A stretch of 64,000 bases of DNA from Burkholderia sp. FERM BP-3421 (lineage in GTDB: Bacteria > Pseudomonadota > Gammaproteobacteria > Burkholderiales > Burkholderiaceae): assembly GCF_028657905.1 (NCBI RefSeq), contig NZ_CP117781.1, positions 2,356,001-2,420,000 of the forward strand, in the 5' to 3' direction. Shown one piece after another: positions 53,295 through 62,014 of this stretch. The notes under the pieces are model-generated. The model made no database searches and was not told where the DNA came from. It saw only the letters and a list, made by a program, of their open reading frames with translations. A program made the translations under genes and the position numbers. The number at the start of each line of letters is the position of its first letter. Within the stretch, counting starts at the first letter, position 1.

Positions 53295-54236
53295 TCAGCG
53301 CTTCGGCAAGCCGGGCGGATTGGTCCGGGCGCGATCGATCGCTTCCGAGCCCAGGCTCCAGCGGTCCAGCACCTTGCGGTACGTGCCGCCCTGGATCAGG
53401 TCGTTCACCACCTGCGTGAGCGGCGCGGCGAAACCGCTGCCCTTGCGCGTCGTCGCGGCGATGTCCGCGGTGCGCGGCCAGCCGCCGCTCAGCGTGCCCA
53501 CGAGCCGGATCCGGCCGTGCTGCACCGCCGCCTGGTACGCATAGATCGAGTTGACGCTGAAGATCGCGTCCGCGCGGCCCGACTGCAGCGCGACGCCCGC
53601 CGTCGCGCGGTCGTCGTAATACTGGACCGCGACCGGCTTCAGGCCCTTCGCGACATTCTCACGGCTCCATTCGAGCAGGATCTTCTCCTGGTTCGTGCCC
53701 GAATCCGTGATCACGCGCAGCCCGGCCACGTCCTTCGGCTCGCGGATCGCGGCGATCCGGCTGTCCGACTTCACGTAGAAGCCGACCAGGTCCTGCCGAT
53801 AGCTCGAGAAATCGAATTTCTCCTTGCGCTCCTCGGTGACCGTCACGTTCGAGAGCACCACGTCGACCCGGCCCGAGTCGAGCGCGAGCGGCCAATCCGG
53901 CCACGCGAGCGGCACGAGCCGCAGCTTTTTGCCGAGACTGTCGGCGATCAGCTGCGCGAGATCCGCGTCGAAACCGACGACGGTGCGCGCATCCGTCGCG
54001 TACGTGCCGAGCGGCGGATCGCTGGGCGAAATGCCGACGGTCAGCGTGCCCGCCTCGACGAACTTGAAGGATGCGGGCACCGTGCGGATCGCGGCCGGAT
54101 CGGCGGCGACGCGCGGCCGCCCCGGTTGCTCCGGGCTCAAATCGAAACTGACCGCCCACGCGGCCGCGCTCGCGCCGACCAGCACGGCGGCGAGCGCGAC
54201 GCGCATGCGTCGTCTCAGGATATGGGTGACGTTCAT
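53295..54236 (-). CDS. amino-acid ABC transporter substrate-binding protein (second)
   Basis: This 313-residue periplasmic protein has a signal peptide (MRVALAAVLVGASAAAWA) and a type II binding fold with GFDADLAQLIADSLGKKL, DVVLSNVTVTEERKEKFDFS and VAGLRVITDSGTNQEKILLE. It is a paralogue of the binding protein at 48144-49112. AGGGGAGT precedes ATG 54236. With two binding proteins and one permease-ATPase, the importer may accept two related ligands. Confidence 0.9.
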   Translation of the reverse strand: MNVTHILRRRMRVALAAVLVGASAAAWAVSFDLSPEQPGRPRVAADPAAIRTVPASFKFVEAGTLTVGISPSDPPLGTYATDARTVVGFDADLAQLIADSLGKKLRLVPLAWPDWPLALDSGRVDVVLSNVTVTEERKEKFDFSSYRQDLVGFYVKSDSRIAAIREPKDVAGLRVITDSGTNQEKILLEWSRENVAKGLKPVAVQYYDDRATAGVALQSGRADAIFSVNSIYAYQAAVQHGRIRLVGTLSGGWPRTADIAATTRKGSGFAAPLTQVVNDLIQGGTYRKVLDRWSLGSEAIDRARTNPPGLPKR

Positions 54237-54301
54237 CGGACTCCCCTGTCTGCGCGGATTGGAATGATCGGAAGGCGCGCGCTGCACGCGCTCGGCGGCG
54301 C

Positions 54302-54853
54302 TCAGCGCGGCGCGGCGGCCGGCTCGGGCGCCCATAGGTCGGCCAGCGTGCTGGTGCGCCCCGGCTGCGCGAGATCCTTGCCGAACGGCAGGTGCTCGTG
54401 GATCTCGGGCGCGGTGTCCGGGTCGTACAGCGCGGCGTAGCCCGAGTCGAGATACAGCGCCCAGGCCTCGGGCTGCCGGAACCCGGTGGTCAGATAGAGG
54501 CGGTCGTAGCCCAGTCGCGCGGCGCGCTGTTCCAGCGCCGCCACGATGCGCTTCGCGAGCCCCTGGCGACGCAGGTCTTCGCGCGTCCAGATCCGCTTCA
54601 GCTCGGCGGTCCGCGCGTCGTAGCGCTTGAACGCGCCGCCGCCGATGGTCTCGCCGTCGCGGATCAGCAGGATGAACGCGCCGTCGGGCGGCGCGAACAG
54701 CGCGGCGGGATAGCGCGCCAGCTCCTGCTCGGCCCGGGCACGACTGTTGTCTCGATAGTCGTGGTAGCGGGTCGCGTATTCATCGGTCAACGCGTCGACC
54801 AGCGGGCGGGCACGCGGGTCCTCCGATGAGACATCGATGATGCTGTCAGCCAT
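54302..54853 (-). CDS. GNAT-family N-acetyltransferase of the amino-acid cluster
   Basis: This 183-residue GNAT protein has GGGAFKRYDARTAELKRIWT (beta4) and the acetyl-CoA loop TREDLRRQGLAKRIVAALEQ (about residues 103-122), then LYLTTGFRQPEAWALYLDSGY. In Bacillus, a similar gene set (acetyltransferase, monooxygenases, cystine-type importer, deacetylase) breaks down S-substituted cysteines after N-acetylation. This enzyme is the candidate acetyltransferase here, by inference. ATG 54853 is chosen over the longer reading because the extra residues are not GNAT-like. Confidence 0.88.
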   Translation of the reverse strand: MADSIIDVSSEDPRARPLVDALTDEYATRYHDYRDNSRARAEQELARYPAALFAPPDGAFILLIRDGETIGGGAFKRYDARTAELKRIWTREDLRRQGLAKRIVAALEQRAARLGYDRLYLTTGFRQPEAWALYLDSGYAALYDPDTAPEIHEHLPFGKDLAQPGRTSTLADLWAPEPAAAPR

Positions 54854-55107
54854 GATCGCAAGCTCGGTTCGGGCGTCGTGGGGAGACGGGAGCGGAACCG
54901 CTCCGCCCGGCGTCGCGACGCCATCGTTCTTTTTCACCAATCAACCGGCCGCCCGCGACAACGACGCGTCGCCGCGCGGCCCTGATCAGCACCTTACCGG
55001 CCGCGCGCGTAACGGCTAACCAAGCAATTTCGATAAGAATATCGAGGCGACGCTGCACAAGACATGCCGCGCGCCTTCATCGGGCCGCGCGCGCCGAGGC
55101 GCGGCGT

Positions 55108-56142
55108 TCAGCGGCCGGCGTCGAGCGGCTCGGCGAGCTGGAACAGGCAGTCGCCGCGCTGCGCCTGGGCGGGATGCCGCTGGCATACCACCTCGCCGCT
55201 GCCGGCGAACCGGTAGACGACGGGCTCGCGCAGGGGCGTGTCGGGAAAGTGCAGGCGCGCGGCGGGCTGCCCCTCGCGCACCTGATCGCCCAGCGCGACG
55301 AGCGGCTCGTAGAGCCCCTTGTCGTAGGCGTAGACATGATGGCGCGCGCCGTCGATGCGCATGAAGCGCGTGACGACGGGCGGCGCGGCGGGCACGAGCG
55401 GCCCGCTCAGCGCGCCGACGAAGCCCAGGAAATGCAGCAGCCCGTGGCGGCCCTGGCGCAGCAGCGCCGGATCCGCCGTCGCGCCGCCGCCCAGCTCCGT
55501 CAGGATCGACAGCGCGCCCTGGCGACGCGCCGCCGCCGATGCATGAACCGGATTCGGCGCATGCAGGAAGGCGTTCGGCAAGCCGAACGCCGACAGCAGC
55601 GCGCGCACCCGCGCCGTTTCCGCTTCATCGCGCGGCAGCAGCGCGAGCAGGTTGCCGCCGTGATAGCGCAGCGAACTGCCGCCCGAATGCAGGTCGACCA
55701 GGTATTGCGCGCGCGGCAGCAGCGCCCGTTCGAGATAGTCGGCGATCAATGCGGTCGGGCCGCCCGCCGGATCGCCGGGGAAGCTCCGGTTCAGGTTGCC
55801 GCCGTCGAGCGGCGACACGCGCAGGCCCGCGTCCGCCGCGGGGAAATTCGCCATCGGCAGCAGGATCAGCTGGCCCGTCAGCATGCTCGGCTCGATCTCG
55901 CGGATCAGCTCCGACACGATGATCTGACCTTCGTATTCGTCGCCGTGATTGCCGGCCATCACGAGCACGACCGGGCCGTCGCCGCGCCGGATCGATACGA
56001 TCGGGACCGGAATCCAGCCGTACGCGGAGCGGTGCACGGAATGCGGCACCCGCAGATAGCCGACCTGCTTGCCGTCGGTGTCGAGATCGATTTCGCAGTG
56101 GATCGGGTTGCGCAAGCGGGCAGGTTCGGTCATGGTCGGCAT
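55108..56142 (-). CDS. succinylglutamate desuccinylase/aspartoacylase-family zinc deacylase
   Basis: This 344-residue enzyme has the M14-like zinc amidohydrolase fold of the AstE/AspA/DoeB group. Zinc ligands lie in MAGNHGDEYEGQ (HxxE, about residues 66-77) and QYLVDLHSGG (His, about residues 147-156). The substrate-binding Asn-Arg is in DGGNLNRSFPG and the catalytic glutamate in LSILTELGG. It removes an acyl group from an N-acylated amino acid. Next to a GNAT gene and flavin monooxygenases it is the natural N-deacylation step of the pathway. The start may be 56142 or 56133. Confidence 0.88.
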   Translation of the reverse strand: MPTMTEPARLRNPIHCEIDLDTDGKQVGYLRVPHSVHRSAYGWIPVPIVSIRRGDGPVVLVMAGNHGDEYEGQIIVSELIREIEPSMLTGQLILLPMANFPAADAGLRVSPLDGGNLNRSFPGDPAGGPTALIADYLERALLPRAQYLVDLHSGGSSLRYHGGNLLALLPRDEAETARVRALLSAFGLPNAFLHAPNPVHASAAARRQGALSILTELGGGATADPALLRQGRHGLLHFLGFVGALSGPLVPAAPPVVTRFMRIDGARHHVYAYDKGLYEPLVALGDQVREGQPAARLHFPDTPLREPVVYRFAGSGEVVCQRHPAQAQRGDCLFQLAEPLDAGR

Positions 56143-56443
56143 CGCGTGGAGGCATCCTGGCGAAGGGCCGGACGGCGCGTGTTCGCAGGGACGCGGTTCG
56201 GGGCGGCGGCGCGCTGGTTTGCGCGCGCCCGGGCGTGTCCGATACTAGCGGGCCGGCGCGCCGCCCGCCAACAATCGCTCGTCACATCGATATCAGCGCG
56301 CACCCGTCCACAGCGGGCACGAGATCTGCTTGACGATGCGCGCCGAGCCCGGCCGGCCGCATCCCGATCTAAACTTTTCCGCGAAAGATGCGTCCGACAA
56401 ACCATGTCCCTCTCCGCGCCGCCGTGCGCAGCCGACCTTGCCG
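56143..56443. other. divergent intergenic region between deacylase and yihY genes
   Basis: This 300-base gap separates two divergent starts and so carries both promoters. The in-frame extension of the yihY reading frame upstream is not protein-like. No other feature is recognisable. Confidence 0.4.
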
Positions 56444-57334
56444 ATGAAGTCACTGATTCCCGAACAACCCCAGAAGCTCGTCCGCCACAACGTCAATTGG
56501 GCGATGAACGCCTTCCAGCGCTTCGCCGCCGATCGCTGCACGACGATGGCGGCGAGCATCGCGTTCTACGCGGCGTTCTCGCTCGCGCCGATGCTCGTGA
56601 TGGTGATCGCGGTCGCCGGCTGGTTCTTCGGCGACGACGCCGCGCGCGGCCAGATCTTCAGCCAGGTGCACGAACTGATCGGCAACGAGGCCGCCGCCAG
56701 CGTGCAAACCATCGTCGAGAACGCGCATCGCAGCGGCAATCGCGGCGGCGTCGCCGCGCTGATCTCGTTCTCGATGCTCGCGATCGGCGCCTCCGCGACC
56801 TTCTCGTCGCTGAACACCGCGCTCAGCATCATCTGGCCCGCCACCGAGAAGCGCGCCTCGTCGGTGCTCGGGCTCGTGCGGGTCCGGCTCATCTCGTTCG
56901 GCCTCGTGCTCGGCGTGGCCTTCCTGCTGATCGTGTCGCTCGTGCTCGACACCGCGATCACGTTCATCGGCCGCTGGCTGTGGGGCGCCACGCCCTACGT
57001 GGTGATCGGCAACCTGCTGCAGTTCACGGCCGGCATCGCGGTGCTCGCGGGCGCCTTCACCGCGCTCATGAAGTTCCTGCCCGACGCGCGCATCGCGTTG
57101 CGCGACGCGCTCACGGGCGGCATCGTCGCCGCCGTGCTGTTCTCGGCGGGCAAGAAGCTGTTCGCGCTGTACCTCGCGCATGCGGGCACCGCGAGCGCGT
57201 TCGGCGCGGCCGGCTCGTTCGCGGTGCTGCTCATGTGGCTGTATTTCTCGGCGGCCGTGCTGCTGCTCGGCGCGGAATTCGCGGCGGCGCGCGGCGCGGC
57301 GGCGCGCGCGCAAGACGGCGCCCCCGCACGCTGA
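56444..57334 (+). CDS. YihY/BrkB-family inner-membrane protein
   Basis: This 296-residue membrane protein belongs to the YihY/virulence factor BrkB (UPF0761) family. It has about six hydrophobic segments, with the family motif DRCTTMAASIAFYAAFSLAPM at residues 28-48 and GAAGSFAVLLMWLYFSAAVLLLGAEF near the C-terminus. Its molecular function is not established. I start at ATG 56444 (MKSLIPEQP) because it directly precedes the conserved part. It stands alone, with its own upstream region. Confidence 0.9.
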   Translation: MKSLIPEQPQKLVRHNVNWAMNAFQRFAADRCTTMAASIAFYAAFSLAPMLVMVIAVAGWFFGDDAARGQIFSQVHELIGNEAAASVQTIVENAHRSGNRGGVAALISFSMLAIGASATFSSLNTALSIIWPATEKRASSVLGLVRVRLISFGLVLGVAFLLIVSLVLDTAITFIGRWLWGATPYVVIGNLLQFTAGIAVLAGAFTALMKFLPDARIALRDALTGGIVAAVLFSAGKKLFALYLAHAGTASAFGAAGSFAVLLMWLYFSAAVLLLGAEFAAARGAAARAQDGAPAR

Positions 57335-57702
57335 CGCATGGAAAGCAGCACAGGCTGCCGCGCGTGTCCAGCCATCCTGCACGCGACGCGCGACGCAGCG
57401 TTAATTTTGCGTGCCCCGGGATCCGCACACGCAAACGTTCGCGCGCGTGAAATCGTGTGACGGAACCGTGCGCGGCGGAACGACACCATTCGGCGTCATC
57501 CGCTAACGCAACAATCGCAGTGCATCAATCCGTCAATATTCCGATTTCAGGAATATTACGTAATGTCGTTGATATATAAGGACTTTCGGTCCTTGTCACC
57601 TTTTGGAGACACTTTATTTTTTTCGGGTTCTTGCGTCTGGTGCGGTGCGCTATTCTCCAAAACGCAACAAATAACGACTCACTCGCGTGGAGAAACCTAC
57701 CG
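57335..57702. promoter_or_regulatory. upstream regulatory region of the porin gene
   Basis: The last 200 bases are AT-richer than surroundings. They include the palindrome ATTACGTAAT at 57555-57564, a small hairpin AAGGAC-TTTCG-GTCCTT at 57578-57594, and TATTCT as a possible -10 near 57650. The porin ribosome binding site GGAGA lies about 10 bases before the ATG. The elements could be binding sites for porin regulators, but I cannot name one. Confidence 0.5.
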
Positions 57703-58887
57703 ATGAAGAAACTCGCGTTATCTACCCTCTCGTTGGCACTCATGGGCGCGGCCGGCGTCGCGCATGCGCAAAGCAGCGTCACGTTGTATGGCGTGATCGA
57801 CACGTCGATCACGTATGTTCACGGTAACGACGGCCAGGGCAACAACGCCTGGCAAATGGGCAGCGGCAACCTGTCCGGCAGCCGTTGGGGCATGAAGGGT
57901 ACGGAAGATCTGGGTAGCGGCCTGAAGGCGATATTCCAGATCGAAGGCGGCTTCAACTCGGGTACGGGCGCGCTCGGCCAGAGCAACAGCAGCACGCAGC
58001 GGATCTTCGGCCGCCAGGCGTTCGTCGGCCTGCAGAGCGACCAGTACGGCACGGTCACGCTGGGTCGCCAATACGACCCGCTCGTCGACCTGGTGCAGCC
58101 GGTCACGGCCGACAACTACTTCGGCAGCGTGTTCGCCACGCCGGGCGACGTCGACAACAACGATAACAGCCTGCGCGTGAGCAACACCGTCAAGTACGCG
58201 TCGCCGGTGTTCTCGGGCCTCCAGTTCGAAGCGTTGTACGGCTTCGGCGGCATCGCGGGCCAAACGGGCGCGGGCCAGACCTGGTCGGCCGCGGTCGCCT
58301 ACAACAACGGCCCGATCGGCCTCGCCGCCGGCTACTTCCGCGCGTCGAACCCGTCGCCGGCGACGGCAGCCCTGCGCAGCAATTCGTGGGGCGGTTCGTC
58401 GGATCCGATCTTCGACGGCCCGATCAATAGCGGCTACCAGAGCGCGAAGTCGATCGGCATCGCGCAGGTCGGCGGCCAGTACGTGATCGGCCCCGTCACC
58501 CTGGGTCTCGGCTACAGCAACGCGCAGTACAAGTCGGACGGTTATTCGCTGTTCACGTCGACGCAGAAGTTCAACACGGGCCGCGCATTCGCTGCGTTCC
58601 AGGCGACTCCGGCACTGCTGCTGGGCGTCGGCTACTCGTACACGAAGGCGAACGGCAACACGGACGCGAAGTACCATCAGGTGTCGCTGGGCGGCGACTA
58701 CTCGCTGTCGAAGCGCACCGACCTGTACCTGGTGGGCGCGTACCAGCACGCGAGCGGTACGCAGCTGACGGTCAGCAGCAGCGGCGTCGTCAGCACGCAG
58801 ACGGCGCAAGCGTCGATCGGCTCGTACGGCTACGCCGGCACCAGCTCGCAGGAAATGGTCGCCGTGGGTATCCGCCACAAGTTCTAA
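57703..58887 (+). CDS. Gram-negative outer-membrane porin (OmpC/Porin_4 type)
   Basis: This 394-residue protein has a signal peptide (MKKLALSTLSLALMGAAGVAHAQ) and a beta-barrel of alternating strands, starting SSVTLYGVIDTSITYVHGND and ending with a C-terminal aromatic: SQEMVAVGIRHKF. GSRWGMKGTEDLGSGLKAIFQIE and GRQAFVGLQSDQYGTVTLGRQYD are family-wide motifs, the latter lying in the region of the constriction loop. It forms a trimeric diffusion channel. Codon use is strongly biased, as in highly expressed genes. A strong U-tract terminator follows. Confidence 0.97.
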   Translation: MKKLALSTLSLALMGAAGVAHAQSSVTLYGVIDTSITYVHGNDGQGNNAWQMGSGNLSGSRWGMKGTEDLGSGLKAIFQIEGGFNSGTGALGQSNSSTQRIFGRQAFVGLQSDQYGTVTLGRQYDPLVDLVQPVTADNYFGSVFATPGDVDNNDNSLRVSNTVKYASPVFSGLQFEALYGFGGIAGQTGAGQTWSAAVAYNNGPIGLAAGYFRASNPSPATAALRSNSWGGSSDPIFDGPINSGYQSAKSIGIAQVGGQYVIGPVTLGLGYSNAQYKSDGYSLFTSTQKFNTGRAFAAFQATPALLLGVGYSYTKANGNTDAKYHQVSLGGDYSLSKRTDLYLVGAYQHASGTQLTVSSSGVVSTQTAQASIGSYGYAGTSSQEMVAVGIRHKF

Positions 58888-58940
58888 GCATCGCGTCGAC
58901 GGGCGCGCGCCGGCTTCGGGCGCCCCGTATCGCGGTATAG

Positions 58941-58974
58941 ACAGCCAAGGGCATGCGCCCTTGGCTGTTTTTTT
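58941..58974 (+). terminator. intrinsic terminator of the porin gene
   Basis: ACAGCCAAGGGC and its complement form a perfect 12-bp stem around ATGC, followed by a run of T. It lies about 55 bases after the porin stop and is a textbook Rho-independent terminator. Confidence 0.95.
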
Positions 58975-58990
58975 GCGCGCGCACCGACGC

Positions 58991-59126
58991 CGTTCTGCCG
59001 TTCTGCCGTTCTGCCGTTCTGCCGTTCTGCCGTTCTGCCGTTCTGCCGTTCTGCCGTTCTGCCGTTCTGCCGTTCTGCCGTTCTGCCGTTCTGCCGTTCT
59101 GCCGTTCTGCCGTTCTGCCGTTCTGC
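58991..59126. repeat. tandem array, 17 units of 8 bp (CGTTCTGC)
   Basis: Seventeen identical 8-bp units follow the porin terminator directly. The array then decays into CGTGGCGCT-like repeats. All frames read periodic octapeptides (for example GRTAERQN on the minus strand), so the long ORFs here are artefacts. The perfect identity of the units points to recent expansion and probable length variation among strains. Confidence 0.95.
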
Positions 59127-59562
59127 CGTTCGTGGCGCTCGTGGCGTTCGTGGCGCTCGGTTGGTGAACGGGCTGACGAGCGCGTTGGCGAACGGAATAG
59201 CAAGCAGGCGGGAAAACGGGTTGGCGAGCGAGGCGAGCGGTGTCCAAGACCCCAGTCACATCACCCGACGCCTGGCCGGCCCCTCCTGGCGCGTCCCGAT
59301 CATGTCGCCGGCATGACACCGGAATCCCGCTTCGGAACACCCATCGCGCCAATCCTGCCTCTCGACGCCAGCCACTCCACTCGCCATGCAATCGCGCGGC
59401 GCCCCCTTCCGCGCGTTGCGCCTGCCCGCGCGCGCTGCCGCCCGGGACGCCCTCCGCACTGACGGGCGGCCGCTCCACCGTCACGTGCGCCGCGCCGGCG
59501 CGGCGCGCCGCCGATCCGGCCGCGCTGCCCCAAAATGAGCGCGCCGCCGTCGCCGCGCACAT
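59127..59562. other. intergenic region between the 8-bp array and the HU terminator
   Basis: After a few degenerate 9-bp repeats (CGTGGCGCT-like) up to about 59165, the DNA has no recognisable gene or RNA. Open frames on both strands are Arg/Pro-rich shadows. Confidence 0.4.
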
Positions 59563-59603
59563 AAAAAAATCCCCGCGCGCCGACGGCACGCGGGGATTTT
59601 TTC
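59563..59603. terminator. bidirectional intrinsic terminator of hupB
   Basis: AAAAAAATCCCCGCGCG and CACGCGGGGATTTTTTC flank a short loop. The stem is strong and has A/T runs on both sides, so it works in either direction. It lies 47 bases after the HU stop on the minus strand. Confidence 0.9.
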
Positions 59604-59649
59604 GGACTGCGGGCAGCGACCGGACGAGCCGGCAACCCCTGCAAAATCC

Positions 59650-60093
59650 TTAGGCTGCTGCGTCCTTCAGCTTCTTCAGCGCACGAACCTTCACGCGAAC
59701 GCTTGCCGGCTTGGCCGGGAACCAGCGCTCTTCACCCGTGAACGGATCCTTGCCGAAGCGCTTCTTCTTCGCCGCCACGGCTTGCGCGGTGACCTTCAGA
59801 AGACCCGGCAGCGTGAATTCGCCGGCGCCCTTCTTGTGGATCGAGCCGAGAACGACGTTCTCGAGCGCCGCGAGCACTGCCTTCACCGCCTTCACTTCGA
59901 CTTCGGCGCGTTCCGCGATGTGCGTTGCGAGCGAGGCCTTGGTGAACGAGTCCTTGATCGGCGTCAGAGCGGCGGGCGCCTTCGCGACAGCCTTCTTGGC
60001 CACTACTTTTTTCGCGGGCGCTGCTTTCTTTGCAGCCACTTTCTTGGCCGGTGCGGCAGCCTTCTTAGCCACCTTTTTTGCGGAAGTCGCCAT
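59650..60093 (-). CDS. hupB: HU-family DNA-binding protein with lysine/alanine-rich N-terminal arm
   Basis: This 147-residue nucleoid protein has two parts. Residues 1-50 are an AKK/PAKK repeat-rich arm (ATSAKKVAKKAAAPAKKVAA) like histone H1 tails. Residues about 55-147 are an HU/IHF domain (TKASLATHIAERAEVEVKAV, GAGEFTLPGLLKVTAQ, RFGKDPFTGEERWFPAKPAS), slightly divergent at the DNA-wrapping arm. Such hybrid HU proteins are typical of Burkholderia and relatives. GGAGAAAC precedes ATG 60093. The gene has its own terminator. Confidence 0.96.
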   Translation of the reverse strand: MATSAKKVAKKAAAPAKKVAAKKAAPAKKVVAKKAVAKAPAALTPIKDSFTKASLATHIAERAEVEVKAVKAVLAALENVVLGSIHKKGAGEFTLPGLLKVTAQAVAAKKKRFGKDPFTGEERWFPAKPASVRVKVRALKKLKDAAA

Positions 60094-60501
60094 GTTTCTC
60101 CTACCAGGTGTGGTCGTTGGATACACGAAGCCCGCACGACGCAAGCTTCAAGGCCGGATTCTACAAGCGCCGCGCCGCTTCGTGCAGCACTTTTGTGTGT
60201 TATCCCCGGGTTTCCCGCAGGTTTTGTTGCGCGGCACTCACTCCCGGTCCGTTTCACCCCTGTAAAAACAGCGTCTCCACTGCAACCGCACACGCCGTCC
60301 GCCGCGCGCCGCGCGCCGCTCGCAGCAAAATCGGCGCGCCGCGCATGACGCATGCGGCGCGCCGTCGCTCCGCACGACCGTCGACACGAGCAGCGCGCGG
60401 CGCCCGCGCATCGGGCGACGCGGCACTCGCGCGCCCGCCTCGACGCAACCGGCGGCCCAACCACCCGCCCGCCCCGCGCCGTCCACCGGTTCCACGCCCA
60501 A
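60094..60501. other. intergenic region upstream of hupB
   Basis: The region holds the HU promoter and the approach to the galU terminator. Many CpG-rich direct and inverted words are present (GCGCGCCGC-like) but no gene or RNA is recognisable. Confidence 0.4.
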
Positions 60502-60530
60502 GAAAACAGCCCCGACGCACGCGCCGGGGC
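60502..60530 (-). terminator. intrinsic terminator of galU
   Basis: On the minus strand GCCCCG and CGGGGC pair around GCGCGTGCGT, followed by TGTTTTC. It lies about 40 bases after the galU stop codon. Confidence 0.75.
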
Positions 60531-60570
60531 CGGGCCCATCGCCGCCTCGCGGCGGGACAACACGGGGATG

Positions 60571-61458
60571 CTAGGCGACCGCCGCGAGCGCCGGCAGGCA
60601 GGTACGCAGGTACGCCTCGAAATCGCGGCTCACTTCCGGGTGCCGCAGCGCCAGCTCGACGGTGGCCTTCAGGTAGCCGATCTTGCTGCCGCAATCGAAG
60701 CGCGTGCCGTAGTAGCGGTAGGCGAGCACCTGCTCCTCGGTCAACAGCGACTGCAGCGCGTCGGTGAGCTGAAGTTCGCCGCCCGCGCCCGGCCGGATCC
60801 GGCGCAGGTGCTCGAAGATGCTAGGCATCAGCACGTAGCGACCGACCACGCCGAGATTCGACGGCGCGTGCTCGGGCGCCGGCTTCTCGATGATGCCCGA
60901 CAGCTTGATCACGTCCTCCTCCCACTCGCGGCCCTCGACCACGCCGTACGCGCGGCTGTCCTCGCGCGCGATGGTTTCGACGCCGATCACCGAGCTGTGA
61001 TAGTGGTTGAACACGTCGACGAGCTGCCGCAGCACCGGCTGCTCGCCGTGCAGCAGGTCGTCGGCGAGGATCACCGCGAACGGCTCGCCGTGCACCAGCT
61101 TCTCCGCGCACAACACCGCATGGCCGAGGCCGAGGGCGGCCGGCTGGCGGACATAGAAGCAATCGACGTGGCTCGGCTTGATGCCGCGCACGAGATCGAG
61201 CAGCTTGTCCTTGCCGCGCGCCTCGAGTTCCGCCTCGACCTCGTAGGATTTGTCGAAATGATCCTCGATCGCGCGCTTGCTGCGCCCGGTCACGAAGATC
61301 ATCTCGGTGATGCCCGCGTGGATCGCCTCCTCCACCGCATACTGAATCAGCGGCTTGTCGACGACCGGCAACATCTCTTTCGGGCTCGCCTTGGTGGCGG
61401 GCAGGAACCGCGTGCCCAGCCCGGCGACGGGAAACACGGCTTTGGTGACTTTGAGCAT
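60571..61458 (-). CDS. galU: UTP-glucose-1-phosphate uridylyltransferase
   Basis: This 295-residue enzyme makes UDP-glucose for exopolysaccharide, LPS core and trehalose pathways. The nucleotidyltransferase signature KAVFPVAGLGTRFLPATKASPKE begins at residue 5, with the activation lysine in VVDKPLIQYAVEEA. ILADDLLHGEQPVLRQLVDV carries the metal-binding aspartates and GVVGRYVLMPSIFEHL is family-wide. I start at ATG 61458, with ATG 61473 possible. Length is normal. Confidence 0.97.
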   Translation of the reverse strand: MLKVTKAVFPVAGLGTRFLPATKASPKEMLPVVDKPLIQYAVEEAIHAGITEMIFVTGRSKRAIEDHFDKSYEVEAELEARGKDKLLDLVRGIKPSHVDCFYVRQPAALGLGHAVLCAEKLVHGEPFAVILADDLLHGEQPVLRQLVDVFNHYHSSVIGVETIAREDSRAYGVVEGREWEEDVIKLSGIIEKPAPEHAPSNLGVVGRYVLMPSIFEHLRRIRPGAGGELQLTDALQSLLTEEQVLAYRYYGTRFDCGSKIGYLKATVELALRHPEVSRDFEAYLRTCLPALAAVA

Positions 61459-61677
61459 GGTCGCATTCCGCATCGGTTGTCGGCCTCGCACCGCGCGCCG
61501 CACGGCAGCCGACGCACACGCCGGCCGCCCCGCGCATCGTCGCGCCCGGCGCACGCCATCATTCATCGAATCGCGTCGATCCTCGCATTCGTTCAGGACC
61601 GCGCCTGAATCCGGTTGATCTTGCCGATCAAATGGCCGGGAAGCAAAGAATTTACCGGACTGCACGAGTCGCGCCGA

Positions 61678-61821
61678 TCATTCGAACTCCTCGGCATAGG
61701 ACGCACCGTCGTAACCCGGATCGAAGCGACTGATCGGCTCGTTGCGCAACGCGTCCCGGTACGCCGAGAGCACGGCCAGGATGAGCAGAACGACGCCACT
61801 CGCCAACCAATGCATATCCAT
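61678..61821 (-). CDS. small membrane protein (47 residues)
   Basis: This short gene encodes MDMHWLASGVVLLILAVLSA followed by a charged tail YRDALRNEPISRFDPGYDGA and ending SYAEEFE. It has one hydrophobic helix (about residues 5-20) and an acidic C-terminal part. AAGGAG lies about 8 bases before the ATG, which supports it as real. It is upstream of galU on the same strand, 219 bases away. I do not recognise a family; small single-helix proteins of this kind often associate with larger membrane complexes. Confidence 0.65.
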   Translation of the reverse strand: MDMHWLASGVVLLILAVLSAYRDALRNEPISRFDPGYDGASYAEEFE

Positions 61822-62014
61822 CGTGGGCTCCTTGGGTCTATCAGCGAGCCTTCAAGCTATCAGAAAAAAATCGACAAATAATTGGCGCGCAGGGTGTCCG
61901 CCGCACGCCGCGCAGCGTGCGCGCCGAGGCATTTTTTTCGTTCATTGCACGATTTCTCGCGCATTACGATGGCCTGCCCATCGACACCGTTCTTCGTGCA
62001 AGGAGCGAGACCGC

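Noticed and set aside
58790..59203. A protein with GRTAERQN octapeptide repeats
   Set aside because: It is only the translation of the 8-bp array on the minus strand, without start signal or conserved domain.
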